Below are positions 34,937-43,649 of a DNA stretch of 64,000 nt, one piece after another; position 1 is the stretch's first letter; each line of letters starts with the position of its first letter. The position numbers and the translations under genes are program-made. The notes beneath the pieces were generated by a model that saw only the letters and a list, made by a program, of their open reading frames with translations, made no database searches and was not told where the DNA came from. This DNA is from Streptomyces nigra (lineage in GTDB: Bacteria > Actinomycetota > Actinomycetes > Streptomycetales > Streptomycetaceae): NCBI RefSeq assembly GCF_003074055.1, contig NZ_CP029043.1, positions 5,324,501 to 5,388,500 of the forward strand. Direction: 5' to 3'.

Positions 34937-34973
34937 CCGGCACAACACCCCACGTTCAGAAGGGTGTTGCCGG
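34937..34973. other. Second hairpin between leuD and the next gene
   Basis: CCGGCACAACACCC pairs with GGGTGTTGCCGG with one or two bulged bases. It lies 110 bases before the next gene, so it could be a leader structure rather than a terminator. Confidence 0.45.
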
Positions 34974-35082
34974 GGTACGCGAGTGGTGTCACCGCGGCTT
35001 CCGCAAGTGCCCGGAAGGCCAACCGAGGCCGGAGTTGCACCCCTGGCAGGCGACAACTCGCCCCAGATGGCACAATCTGTGC

Positions 35083-35313
35083 ATGGAACACGACGGCCAA
35101 CTCGAGCTCTATGCGGCGGTCGCGGACCAACTCAAGGAAGCGCACGCGAGCGTGCGCGCACTGCAAGTCCCGGAGGGCGTACGGATGGCGCTGACCCGGA
35201 AGCTGCTGGTCATTACGGCCGCGGCCAAGCACGACGTCGCCGAAGCGGCAAGGCGTCTGGAGCGGTTCGTCGCGGACCTCGACGCGGGGCGATTCCCCGA
35301 AGAGGAACGCTGA
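35083..35313 (+). CDS. Small conserved helical protein, 76 residues
   Basis: A 76-residue protein of alternating helices (LELYAAVADQLKEAHASVRA, then LLVITAAAKHDVAEAARRLE), without membrane segments. A protein like this lies between leuD and hupS in other Streptomyces as I recall. I use ATG 35083; the frame is open further upstream but that part lies across hairpins with poor codon use. Function unknown. Confidence 0.7.
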   Translation: MEHDGQLELYAAVADQLKEAHASVRALQVPEGVRMALTRKLLVITAAAKHDVAEAARRLERFVADLDAGRFPEEER

Positions 35314-35373
35314 GAACACCTTCGAGGCAGTCGAGTCTGTTGCGGCACAAGGGTGATTAGCCCGTTTCGTGTT

Positions 35374-35402
35374 TGATTTGCGGTATATATCTGCCTAACG
35401 TG
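35374..35402 (+). promoter_or_regulatory. HrdB-type promoter of hupS
   Basis: TTGATT (35374-35379) and TAACGT (35397-35402) are separated by exactly 17 bases in an AT-rich stretch 50 bases before hupS. Confidence 0.65.
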
Positions 35403-35452
35403 CGAAAAAGCTTGAACACTTTCGTTCTGGCGATGTCTCCGAAGGGGAAGAC

Positions 35453-36106
35453 GTGAACAAGGCGCAGCTCGTAGAAGCGATTGCCGACAAGATGGGCGGC
35501 CGCCAGCAGGCCGCCGATGCTGTCGACCACGTACTGGACGCCATCGTCCGCGCCGTCGTGGCGGGGGAGCGGGTGTCGGTCACCGGCTTCGGTTCGTTCG
35601 AGAAGGTCGACCGCCCGGCCCGGTACGCCCGCAACCCTCAGACGGGCGAGCGGGTTCGGGTCAAGAAGACCTCGGTTCCCCGCTTCCGCGCCGGTCAGGG
35701 CTTCAAGGACCTGGTGAGCGGCTCGAAGAAGCTGCCGCGCGGCGGAGAGGTCTCCGTGAAGAAGGCGCCCAAGGGCAGCCTGTCCGGCGGTGCCTCGGCC
35801 ACGGTCAAGAAGGCCGCCGCCAAGAAGACCACCAAGGCCGCCGCGAAGAAGACGACGGGCGCCGCCAAGAAGACGACGGCGAAGAAGACCACCGCGACCG
35901 CGAAGAAGACGGCTGCGAAGAAGGCGCCCGCGAAGAAGACGACGACGGCCGCCGCGAAGAAGACGACGGCGAAGAAGACCACCGCGACCGCGAAGAAGAC
36001 GGCCGCGAAGAAGGCTCCGGCCAAGAAGGCCACCGCCAAGAAGGCGCCCGCCAAGAAGTCGACGGCTCGCAAGACCACCGCCAAGGCGACCGCCCGCAAG
36101 AGGTAG
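35453..36106 (+). CDS. hupS: Histone-like HU protein with lysine-rich tail
   Basis: A 217-residue nucleoid protein. Residues 1-93 are a bacterial HU domain (MNKAQLVEAIADKMGG, with the DNA-arm segment ARNPQTGERVRVKKTSVPRF). The rest is an H1-like tail of KKTTA, AAKKAP and related repeats. HupS in S. coelicolor binds and compacts spore DNA. The tail holds a 90-base tandem duplication (copies from about 35871 and 35961). GTG start, with GAAGGGGAAG upstream. Confidence 0.95.
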   Translation: MNKAQLVEAIADKMGGRQQAADAVDHVLDAIVRAVVAGERVSVTGFGSFEKVDRPARYARNPQTGERVRVKKTSVPRFRAGQGFKDLVSGSKKLPRGGEVSVKKAPKGSLSGGASATVKKAAAKKTTKAAAKKTTGAAKKTTAKKTTATAKKTAAKKAPAKKTTTAAAKKTTAKKTTATAKKTAAKKAPAKKATAKKAPAKKSTARKTTAKATARKR

Positions 36107-36129
36107 AACCGCAGGGGCACTCACGCGCC

Positions 36130-36157
36130 GGGCCGGACTCCGCAGGGAGTCCGGCCC
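36130..36157. terminator. Terminator of hupS, shared with the convergent gene
   Basis: GGGCCGGACTCC pairs perfectly with GGAGTCCGGCCC around GCAG, 24 bases after the hupS stop. Confidence 0.85.
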
Positions 36158-36194
36158 GCGGCGTTTCCAGACCCCGTCAGAAGGTCCGGGAGCG

Positions 36195-36398
36195 TCAGAA
36201 GGTCTGGAGCGTCACCAGCGTCACGCGCAGCGAACCCCCGTCGCCCTCCGTCTCGATACGGACCCGCTGCCCGGGGCGCAGCAGCCGCAGGCCGCCCGCG
36301 TCGAAGGCCGGGGCGTCGAAGGGGACCGGTGTGCCGTCGTCCAGCAGCACACTGCCGGAGCGGGTGTCGGCGTCGTAGGTGTATGCGGTGGCCTGCAT
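36195..36398 (-). CDS. Small cold-shock/OB-fold-like protein
   Basis: A 67-residue protein with the strand pattern of a cold-shock-like OB fold (YTYDADTRSGSVLLDDGTPV, then LRLLRPGQRVRIETEGDG) but lacking the RNP1 aromatic motif. It lies between convergent hupS and fbiD on the minus strand. It might bind nucleic acid; that is inference from fold pattern only. Confidence 0.65.
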   Translation of the reverse strand: MQATAYTYDADTRSGSVLLDDGTPVPFDAPAFDAGGLRLLRPGQRVRIETEGDGGSLRVTLVTLQTF

Positions 36399-36476
36399 GT
36401 TCGCAGCCTATGCGCTCTGCCGGGGGGCCGCGAGGGGGTGTTCGCCGGAACGCGGGGGGGGGCGTCCCCGCGTCCG

Positions 36477-37115
36477 CTACGGGCCCTCGGTGAGCAGCCG
36501 TGCCGCCGCCCGGGCCGTGCGCGGGCCGACGCCGAGCGCCAGGGCGGCGCGCAGGTCCGCGCCGGTGTCCACGTCCTGGCGTACCGAGTCCACATCGTGG
36601 AGGCGCAGTTCCCGGGCTCCCGAGGCGCGGTGCCGGGCGCGCGAGTTCTCCCCGAACTCCGGCAGCAGCGCGTTTCCCGGCGCCGCCGTCAGCAGCGTCG
36701 TACCGATATCCGCGGCGTCCGGGAGAAAGGCGCGGGGGAATTCCGCCGCCGCGTCCAGGACCCGGGTCAATTCCAGCGGGCGCAGGGCCGGGAGGTCGGC
36801 GTTCAGCGCGGCCACGGCTCCGTCGGGGCGGGTCGACCGTACGACCGCCGCGGCGTGGGCCAGCGCCGCGTTGAGGCCGCCGCGCGGCTCGTCGGGGACG
36901 ATGTGGGCGCCGAGCAGCGCCAGCTCGCGGCCGGCCAGCACATCGTCCGTGACGACGGCCACATCCTTCACCGCCGAGCAGGCCAGGGCCGCCGCGACGG
37001 TGTCCTGGGCGAAGGCGAGGGCCAGCCCCGGGCGCAGGGCGTCGGCCGCGGTGTCCGACAGCCTGCTCTTCGCCCGTGCCAAGGGCTTCAGGGGTACGAC
37101 CAAGGTCCACTGCAC
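36477..37115 (-). CDS. fbiD: Phosphoenolpyruvate/2-phospholactate guanylyltransferase
   Basis: A 212-residue CofC/FbiD nucleotidyltransferase: VPLKPLARAKSRLS at the N-terminus, VVTDD, DEPRGGLNAAL and LNADLPAL motifs. It makes the activated enolpyruvyl or lactyl guanosine phosphate used to start coenzyme F420 synthesis. GTG start. It is single here, with the small OB-fold gene downstream; other F420 genes are elsewhere. Confidence 0.88.
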   Translation of the reverse strand: MQWTLVVPLKPLARAKSRLSDTAADALRPGLALAFAQDTVAAALACSAVKDVAVVTDDVLAGRELALLGAHIVPDEPRGGLNAALAHAAAVVRSTRPDGAVAALNADLPALRPLELTRVLDAAAEFPRAFLPDAADIGTTLLTAAPGNALLPEFGENSRARHRASGARELRLHDVDSVRQDVDTGADLRAALALGVGPRTARAAARLLTEGP

Positions 37116-37327
37116 CGGTGTTCCGCCCCTCTCTCGTCGTCGGTCATTGTCGCCCAGCCGTCGCCGGGGGCGTCCGGCGGCCGGTGCCGGGGCGGCGGGC
37201 GGAGCGCTGTGGAGGGGTGGGGGCGCGCAACGGGCGGGCGTAGTGTTCTCGACAGACCGGCGGCCTGGGGCGACACTTGTGCGGCCCCCCGGCCCGATGT
37301 CGTTGATTCCTAGAGGAAGGTGTCCGC

Positions 37328-38116
37328 GTGCCCCGCCGCAGAATCGGCTTCTGGTACCGCTTCGCCGCGGTGATCTGCAAACCGCCGCTGGTGGTTCTGA
37401 TCAAGCGGGACTGGCGTGGAATGGAGCACATTCCGGCCGAGGGCGGATTTATCACCGCGGTGAACCACAATTCGCACGTGGATCCCTTCGCGTACGCGCA
37501 CTTTCAGTACAACACCGGCAGGGTTCCGCGATTCCTCGCGAAGAGCGGCCTTTTCAAGAAGGGATTCGTCGGCGCCGCGATGCGCGGCACCGGTCAGATC
37601 CCCGTGTACCGGGAGACCACGGACGCGCTGAGCGCCTTCCGCGCCGCGATCGACGCCGTGGAGCGCGGCGAATGCGTGGCCTTCTACCCGGAGGGCACCC
37701 TCACCCGCGACCCGGAGCTGTGGCCCATGACCGGCAAGACCGGTGCCGCGCGGGTCGCCCTGCAGACCAAGTGCCCGGTGATCCCGGTCGCGCAGTGGGG
37801 CGCCAACGAACTGCTGCCGCCGTACGCCAAGAAGCCGCACCTGTTCCCGCGCAAGACGCACCGCGTGCTCGCCGGACCCCCGGTCGACCTCTCGGCGTTC
37901 TACGACCAGGAGATGACCCCCGAGGTGCTGAAGGAGGCGACCGAGGTCATCATGGCCGCGATCACCCGCCAGCTCGAGGAGATCCGCGGGGAGAAGGCGC
38001 CCGACGTGCCCTACGACCCGCGTCGCGAGCGCATCGAGCAGCGCCGCAGGACCACCGCGCAGAACCGCCGGGCTCAGGGGGAGCAGGCCGAGCAGGAGGA
38101 GGGGCAGGGCACGTGA
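37328..38116 (+). CDS. plsC: 1-acyl-sn-glycerol-3-phosphate acyltransferase
   Basis: A 262-residue membrane-associated acyltransferase with the H-X4-D motif NHNSHVDPF and FYPEGTLTRDPEL. It makes phosphatidic acid. GTG start after GAGGAAGG. The stop overlaps the gpsA start by 4 bases (GTGA), so substrate supply (glycerol-3-phosphate) and acylation are coupled. The C-terminal 30 residues are charged and Gln-rich. Confidence 0.9.
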   Translation: MPRRRIGFWYRFAAVICKPPLVVLIKRDWRGMEHIPAEGGFITAVNHNSHVDPFAYAHFQYNTGRVPRFLAKSGLFKKGFVGAAMRGTGQIPVYRETTDALSAFRAAIDAVERGECVAFYPEGTLTRDPELWPMTGKTGAARVALQTKCPVIPVAQWGANELLPPYAKKPHLFPRKTHRVLAGPPVDLSAFYDQEMTPEVLKEATEVIMAAITRQLEEIRGEKAPDVPYDPRRERIEQRRRTTAQNRRAQGEQAEQEEGQGT

Positions 38117-39123
38117 GCAAGCCCGTCAAGGCGGCCGTCATGGGCACCGGATCGTGGGGCACCGCCTTCGGGATGGTCCTCGCCGACGCCGGCTGCGAGG
38201 TGACCCTGTGGGCCCGGCGTGCCGGACTGGCCGACGCGGTCAACTCCACCCGGACCAACCCGGACTACCTCCCCGGCGTCGAACTGCCCCGCAATCTGCG
38301 GGCCACCACGGACGCCGCCGAGGCCACCCGGGACGCCGACTTCACCGTCCTCGCCGTCCCCTCGCAGACCCTGCGCGCCAACCTCGCCGACTGGACGCCG
38401 CTGCTCGCCCCGGGCACCGTCCTCGTCTCCCTGATGAAGGGCGTCGAACTCGGCTCCGCGATGCGGATGAGCGAGGTCATCGAGGACGTCGCCAAGGTCG
38501 GCCCGGACCGGATCGCCGTCGTCACCGGGCCCAACCTGGCTCGCGAGATCGCCGCGCGGATGCCGGCCGCCGCGGTCGTCGCCTGCACCGACGAGGCGGT
38601 CGCCCAGAAGCTCCAGACCCACTCCCACACGCCGTACTTCCGCCCGTACACCAACACCGACGTGGTCGGGTGCGAGCTGGGCGGTGCCGTGAAGAACGTC
38701 ATCGGTCTCGCCGTCGGCATCGCGGACGGCATGGGCCTCGGTGACAACGCCAAGGGATCGCTCATCACGCGCGGGCTCGCCGAGACCACCCGGCTCGGGA
38801 TGGCGCTGGGCGCCGACCCGCTGACCTTCTCGGGACTCGCGGGCCTCGGCGACCTGGTGGCCACCTGCTCCTCGCCGCTGTCGCGCAACCACACCTTCGG
38901 CACCAACCTCGGCAAGGGCATGACCCTGCAGGAGACCATCGCGGTCACCAAGCAGACCGCCGAGGGCGTCAAGTCCTGCGAGTCCGTGCTGGATCTGGCC
39001 CGCCGGCACAAAGTGGACATGCCCATCACGGAGACGGTCGTCGGCATCGTCCACGAGGGCAAGCCGCCGGTCGTCGCCCTGAAGGAGCTGATGTCGCGCA
39101 GCGCGAAGCCCGAGCGGCGCTGA
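38113..39123 (+). CDS. gpsA: Glycerol-3-phosphate dehydrogenase (NAD(P)+)
   Basis: A 336-residue enzyme that reduces dihydroxyacetone phosphate for phospholipid synthesis. It has the Rossmann start AAVMGTGSWGTAFG, the KGVEL segment, GPNLAREIA, and the catalytic-domain segment CELGGAVKNVIGLAVGIADG with its lysine. GTG start overlapping plsC. Confidence 0.95.
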   Translation: MSKPVKAAVMGTGSWGTAFGMVLADAGCEVTLWARRAGLADAVNSTRTNPDYLPGVELPRNLRATTDAAEATRDADFTVLAVPSQTLRANLADWTPLLAPGTVLVSLMKGVELGSAMRMSEVIEDVAKVGPDRIAVVTGPNLAREIAARMPAAAVVACTDEAVAQKLQTHSHTPYFRPYTNTDVVGCELGGAVKNVIGLAVGIADGMGLGDNAKGSLITRGLAETTRLGMALGADPLTFSGLAGLGDLVATCSSPLSRNHTFGTNLGKGMTLQETIAVTKQTAEGVKSCESVLDLARRHKVDMPITETVVGIVHEGKPPVVALKELMSRSAKPERR

Positions 39124-39226
39124 GCGACCGGTTCCGCTTGAGCCACCCTTTCGGGGCAGCCCTCGAACCGCCACCCGTCAACGGACGCTGACTCGGCCCC
39201 GTACCACCGGGTACTCTCATCGCGAT

Positions 39227-40384
39227 ATGAGCACCGAGAACCTCCCCCAGAGCCCCGACCGGCCGGCGCGCAAGCCGCGGGTGGCCGTCGTCTTCGGCGG
39301 ACGCAGCTCCGAGCACGGCATCTCCGCGGTCACCGCGGGGGCCGTGCTGCGCGCGATCGACCGGACCACGTACGACGTCCTGCCGATCGGCATCACGCAG
39401 AGCGGCCGCTGGGTGCTCACCGCCGACGATCCGGACCGTATGGCGATCACCGAGCGCCGTACGCCCAGCGTCGACCAGCTCGCCGAGTCCCACGACGGCG
39501 GTGTGGTGCTGCCCGTCGACCCGGCCAACCGCGAAGTCGTCTACAGCGAGCCCGGTTCGGTGCCCAAGGCGCTCGGCGAGATCGACGTCGTCTTCCCGGT
39601 GCTGCACGGCCCCTACGGCGAGGACGGCACCCTGCAGGGGCTGCTGGAGCTCTCCGGTGTGCCGTACGTGGGTTCGGGTGTGCTCGCCTCGGCCGTCGGC
39701 CAGGACAAGGAGTACATGAAGCGGGTGTTCACGTCGTTCGGGCTCAAGGTGGGCCCGTACGTGGTGATCCGGCCGCGCGAGTGGGAGCAGGACGAGTCCG
39801 CCGCCCGCAAGAAGATCATCGACCTCGCCGGCGACCACGGCTGGCCGCTGTTCGTGAAGCCCGCGCGCGCGGGCTCCTCCATCGGCATCACCAAGGTCGA
39901 CGACCTGTCCGGGCTGGACGAGGCGATCGCCGAGGCGCGGCGGCACGACCCGAAGATCCTCGTGGAGGCGGCCCTGCGCGGCCGGGAGATCGAATGTGGG
40001 GTGCTGGAGTTCGAGGACGGCCCGCGGGCCTCCGTCCCCGCCGAGATCCCGCCGCCGGACGCCCACGCGTACTACGACTTCGAGGCCAAGTACATCGACT
40101 CGACGCCCGGCATCGTCCCGGCCCCGCTGACGGCCGAGGAGACGGCCGAGGTGCGGCGCCTGGCCGTGGAGGCCTTCGAGGCGGCCTCGTGCGAGGGCCT
40201 GGTGCGGGCGGACTTCTTCCTCACCGAGGACGGGGAGTTCGTGATCAACGAGATCAACACGATGCCCGGCTTCACGCCCATCTCGATGTACCCGCAGATG
40301 TGGCAGGCCAGCGGTGTCGCCTACCCGGAGCTGATCGACCGGCTCATCAAGGCGGCCCTGCGGCGCTCCACCGGGCTGCGCTAG
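39227..40384 (+). CDS. ddl: D-alanine--D-alanine ligase
   Basis: A 385-residue ATP-grasp ligase for peptidoglycan precursors: VVFGGRSSEHGIS, HGPYGEDGTLQG, KPARAGSSIGITKV, and the metal-site segment FVINEINTMPGFTP. It keeps the E/GSSIG features of D-Ala-D-Ala rather than D-Lac ligases as far as can be seen. TACTCT (39212-39217) ends 9 bases before the ATG, with no ribosome site, suggesting a leaderless mRNA. Confidence 0.95.
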   Translation: MSTENLPQSPDRPARKPRVAVVFGGRSSEHGISAVTAGAVLRAIDRTTYDVLPIGITQSGRWVLTADDPDRMAITERRTPSVDQLAESHDGGVVLPVDPANREVVYSEPGSVPKALGEIDVVFPVLHGPYGEDGTLQGLLELSGVPYVGSGVLASAVGQDKEYMKRVFTSFGLKVGPYVVIRPREWEQDESAARKKIIDLAGDHGWPLFVKPARAGSSIGITKVDDLSGLDEAIAEARRHDPKILVEAALRGREIECGVLEFEDGPRASVPAEIPPPDAHAYYDFEAKYIDSTPGIVPAPLTAEETAEVRRLAVEAFEAASCEGLVRADFFLTEDGEFVINEINTMPGFTPISMYPQMWQASGVAYPELIDRLIKAALRRSTGLR

Positions 40385-40403
40385 CAGCTGTCCGGGCGGG
40401 GGC

Positions 40404-40913
40404 TCAGTCGGCGATCCCTTCGGGGATCGCCTTCTTGATGGCCGGGGCCAGATCGATCAGCACGCCCGAACTGTCCCGGCCCTCGGGCACGTCGACCTCG
40501 ACGTACGCCCGGCGCAGGGCCGAGGTGAACCGGTACCCGCCGTCGTCGCGCTTCTCCATCAGCCAGCGGACGCCTTCCACGCCGCCGGGCACCGCGTCGG
40601 GGTCCCTGCCCTCGGCCACCTTCGGGTCCAGCATCTTGGGCGGCCGTTCCACACCGCACCGCAGTATGATCGCCGGGTCCCCCCAGCCCGCGGTCAACGC
40701 GGACGCGGGCGAGGGATCGTCACGGTCCGCCCCGTCCACCTCGGCCGGCAGCACCTTGTCGAGGTTCCGGCACAGCCCCGTGGCTTTCGCACCGGGACTG
40801 GGAACCGCCGCCGAGGCACCGCCGTCTGCTGAGGAGCAGCCCGCGGCGGTGATGAGCACGGCGAGTGCGGGCAGCCCGAGGACGACGGGGCGCCGATGAC
40901 GGAAAGAGTTCAC
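40404..40913 (-). CDS. DUF3515 lipoprotein
   Basis: A 169-residue protein with a lipoprotein signal (lipobox ITAAGC, C26) and a DUF3515 domain (LCRNLDKVLPAEV, then WGDPAIILRCGV). It is anchored outside the membrane; role unknown. It is convergent with ddl, 19 bases apart, and its last codons form a perfect hairpin (40410-40431). Confidence 0.85.
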   Translation of the reverse strand: MNSFRHRRPVVLGLPALAVLITAAGCSSADGGASAAVPSPGAKATGLCRNLDKVLPAEVDGADRDDPSPASALTAGWGDPAIILRCGVERPPKMLDPKVAEGRDPDAVPGGVEGVRWLMEKRDDGGYRFTSALRRAYVEVDVPEGRDSSGVLIDLAPAIKKAIPEGIAD

Positions 40914-40933
40914 CGGCCAAGGGTAGACGGGGG

Positions 40934-41167
40934 CTAGAGATGGACGACGGGGCAGGTCAGGGTGCGGGTGATGCCGTCCACCTGCTGGACCTTGGCGACC
41001 ACCATGCGACCGAGGTCGTCGACGGTGTCGGCCTGGGCGCGCACGATGACGTCGTACGGTCCTGTCACGTCCTCGGCCTGGATGACTCCAGGGAGTTTGC
41101 CGATGGTCTCGGCGACGGTCGACGCCTTGCCGACCTCGGTCTGGATCAGGATGTACGCCTGTACCAC
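40934..41167 (-). CDS. Stand-alone Lrp/AsnC ligand-binding domain
   Basis: A 77-residue RAM domain (VQAYILIQTEVGKAST, GPYDVIVRAQADTVDDLG) without the helix-turn-helix of full Lrp proteins. Such proteins bind amino acids and may modulate regulators or enzymes. I chose GTG 41167 because GGAGG sits 5 bases upstream; the longer frame is non-coding. Confidence 0.85.
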   Translation of the reverse strand: MVQAYILIQTEVGKASTVAETIGKLPGVIQAEDVTGPYDVIVRAQADTVDDLGRMVVAKVQQVDGITRTLTCPVVHL

Positions 41168-41373
41168 GGAACCTCCAGGGCGGCCACGAGGATCATGTGG
41201 GGAAAAGGAACGCCACGGTATCGCGTCGCCGCTCGCCGCGGGGAGACCTGCGAGGGCCGGGGCTTGCGCGCCGGGGTGCGCGCACGGCAGAAGGTGACGT
41301 GCACCTCGACCGTAACGAGGGCAGCAGGGACGCGCGACCGGGTGCGAACAGGGACAGAAGGGGCGTAAGGGCA

Positions 41374-42342
41374 ATGAAGGGCACTGTTGGTGAGCTAGGG
41401 GAGTTCGGGCTCATCAGGGAGCTCACCTCCCGTCTCACCACCACCCCGGCGGTCCGGGTCGGCCCCGGCGACGACGCCGCGGTGGTGGCCGCCCCCGACC
41501 GCAGGGTGGTAGCCAGCACGGACATCCTCGTCGAGGGCCGGCACTTCCGCCGCGACTGGTCCACCGCCTACGACGTCGGCCGCAAGGCCGCCGCCCAGAA
41601 CCTCGCGGACATCGCCGCCATGGGCGCGGTGCCGACCGCGCTGCTGCTCGGCCTGGTCGTGCCGGCCGAACTCCCGGTGACCTGGGCGAGCGAGCTGATG
41701 GACGGACTGCGCGACGAGTGTCAGGTCGCGGGCGCCTCGGTGGTCGGCGGCGACGTCGTCCGCGGCGACTCCATCACCGTGTCCATCACAGCGCTCGGCG
41801 ATCTGCGCAACCAGGAGCCCGTCACCCGCGGCGGCGCCCAGCCCGGCGACCTCGTCGCCGTCACGGGCTGGCTGGGCTGGTCCGCCGCCGGGTACGCCGT
41901 GCTCTCCCGGGGCTTCCGCTCGCCCCGCGCCTTCGTGGAGGCGCACCGGCGCCCCGAGCCGCCGTACCACGCGGGTCCGGCCGCCGCAGGGCTCGGCGCG
42001 ACCGCCATGTGCGACGTCAGCGACGGACTGATCGCCGACCTCGGGCACATCGCCGAGGCCAGCAAGGTGCGCATCGACATCCGCTCGGGCGCCATCGACA
42101 TCCCCACCCAGATGAACGACATCGGGCAGGCCGTCGGCGTGGACCCCATGCAGTGGGTGCTGACCGGCGGAGAGGACCACGCGATCGTGGCGACCTTCCC
42201 GCCCGACGTGAAGCTCCCGGCCCGCTGGAAGGTCATCGGCGAGGTCCTCAACCCGTCGGCGCTGCCGCAGGTCACGGTCGACGGGGCGCCCTGGACCCGC
42301 AAGGGCGGCTGGGACCACTTCGGAGGGGACATCGAGTCGTGA
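41374..42342 (+). CDS. thiL: Thiamine-monophosphate kinase
   Basis: A 322-residue PurM-like kinase making thiamine diphosphate: VGPGDDAAVV, STDILVEGRHF, GGDVVRGDSI and DVSDGLIADLGHIAEAS. The stop overlaps thiD by 4 bases. The upstream 206 bases, between it and the divergent Lrp-like gene, show no THI-element (TPP riboswitch) I can recognise. Confidence 0.93.
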   Translation: MKGTVGELGEFGLIRELTSRLTTTPAVRVGPGDDAAVVAAPDRRVVASTDILVEGRHFRRDWSTAYDVGRKAAAQNLADIAAMGAVPTALLLGLVVPAELPVTWASELMDGLRDECQVAGASVVGGDVVRGDSITVSITALGDLRNQEPVTRGGAQPGDLVAVTGWLGWSAAGYAVLSRGFRSPRAFVEAHRRPEPPYHAGPAAAGLGATAMCDVSDGLIADLGHIAEASKVRIDIRSGAIDIPTQMNDIGQAVGVDPMQWVLTGGEDHAIVATFPPDVKLPARWKVIGEVLNPSALPQVTVDGAPWTRKGGWDHFGGDIES

Positions 42343-43121
42343 TACCGGGCGTACTCACCGTGGCCGGCTCCGACTCCGGCGGCGGGGCGGGCATCCAGGC
42401 CGACCTGAAGACGATGCTGGCGCTCGGCGTGCACGGCATGAGCGTGATCACCGCGGTCACCGCGCAGAACTCGATCGGCGTCCAGGGGGCGTGGGAGCTG
42501 CCCGTCGAGGCGGTCCGCGCCCAGTACCGCAGCGTCGTCGACGACATCGGCGTACGGGCCGTGAAGACAGGGATGCTGTCCTCGGCCGAACTCGTCGAGA
42601 CGGTCGCCGAGTTGATCGCCGGGACGGACGCGCCGGCCGTCGTCGACCCGGTCGGGGTGTCCAAGCACGGGGACGCGCTGCTCGCCCCGTCCGCGCTCGA
42701 CTCCGTCCGCACCGCGCTGCTGCCGGTGGCGACCGTGGCGACGCCCAACCTGGACGAGGTGGCGCACCTCACCGGGGTGCGCGTCGAGTCGGAGGACGAC
42801 CTCAGGCGGGCCGCTGAGGCCGTGCTGGCGTTCGGGCCGCGCTGGGTGGTGGTGAAGGGCGGCCATCTCGCCGGGGACGCCGTGGACCTGCTCACGGACG
42901 GCTCGCAGGCGCACTGGCTGCGCGCCCCGCGCCACGACAACCGGCACACCCACGGCACCGGCTGCACCCTCGCCTCCGCGATCGCCTCGCAGCTCGCCAA
43001 GGGGCAGACCGTGCCCGAGGCGGTCATGGCCGCCAAGGAGTACGTCACCGGGGCGATCGCCGCCGGGTTCGCCCTCGGCGCCGGGATCGGGCCCGTGCAC
43101 CACGGCTGGAACCTGGGCTAG
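42339..43121 (+). CDS. thiD: Hydroxymethylpyrimidine kinase/phosphomethylpyrimidine kinase
   Basis: A 260-residue ribokinase-like enzyme that phosphorylates HMP and HMP-P for thiamine synthesis. Motifs are VAGSDSGGGAGIQADLKT, AVKTGML, DPVGVSKHG and the C-terminal HTHGTGCTLASAIA with the anion hole. GTG start overlapping thiL. Confidence 0.93.
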   Translation: MIPGVLTVAGSDSGGGAGIQADLKTMLALGVHGMSVITAVTAQNSIGVQGAWELPVEAVRAQYRSVVDDIGVRAVKTGMLSSAELVETVAELIAGTDAPAVVDPVGVSKHGDALLAPSALDSVRTALLPVATVATPNLDEVAHLTGVRVESEDDLRRAAEAVLAFGPRWVVVKGGHLAGDAVDLLTDGSQAHWLRAPRHDNRHTHGTGCTLASAIASQLAKGQTVPEAVMAAKEYVTGAIAAGFALGAGIGPVHHGWNLG

Positions 43122-43138
43122 CGATCGGACATGCGAAA

Positions 43139-43166
43139 AGCCGGCCCACCCGAGGGTGGACCGGCT
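43139..43166. terminator. Terminator between thiD and rpmB
   Basis: AGCCGG-C-CCACC pairs with GGTGG-A-CCGGCT with one mismatch; TTT follows on the plus strand. It serves two convergent genes. Confidence 0.75.
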
Positions 43167-43209
43167 GTTTGCAGCGAACCAGCAGTGGCCGCGCGCTCAG
43201 CTGTGGGCG

Positions 43210-43395
43210 TCAGCGCGAGACCTTGCCGGCCTTGATGCACGAGGTGCAGGCGTTCACGCGCTTCGGCGTCCCGCCGACCACGGTACGCACGCGCTGGATG
43301 TTCGGGTTCCAGCGACGGGGCGTACGGCGGTGCGAGTGCGAGATGTTGTTGCCGAAGCCCGGCCCCTTGCCGCAGACGTCGCAGTTGGCAGCCAC
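43210..43395 (-). CDS. rpmB: 50S ribosomal protein L28, zinc-ribbon form
   Basis: A 61-residue L28 with both zinc-ribbon pairs (CDVCG and CTSC), the C+ type. The signature HSHRRTPRRWNPNIQ is present. Streptomyces carry several L28 genes and use cysteine-free forms under zinc starvation; this is the ordinary zinc form. GTG start after GGAG at 7 bases. Its leader has a hairpin (separate entry). Confidence 0.95.
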   Translation of the reverse strand: MAANCDVCGKGPGFGNNISHSHRRTPRRWNPNIQRVRTVVGGTPKRVNACTSCIKAGKVSR

Positions 43396-43431
43396 GGGTC
43401 ACTCCAAAGACTTCAGATGCACTTACGGTTG

Positions 43432-43451
43432 ATCCCGGCAGGCCGGGATCG
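43432..43451 (-). promoter_or_regulatory. Hairpin in the rpmB leader
   Basis: GATCCCGG pairs with CCGGGATC around a 4-base loop, about 37 bases before the rpmB start, just after a TACGAT -10-like box on the minus strand. Confidence 0.4.
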
Positions 43452-43649
43452 AGATCGTAGGATCAGAGATCTGAGTGGCGTTGCCAGGGGAATGGCCCGA
43501 TCGGATCGGGCAACCGGAGCAGCATACAACGGCTGCGCCAGTACAACGAAACTACCATGGCTGCGCGGGGGGCGGTCCCGGGCCACCTCCGGCGGGCCCC
43601 GGCCCTGGGTCTACGCTGCGTCCCGTTCCAGCAGTCCGAGGAGGCGCAG

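Noticed and set aside
35790..36106. Lysine-codon repeats as a possible CRISPR or satellite array
   Set aside because: Fully explained as the repetitive tail of HupS in frame; no unique spacers.
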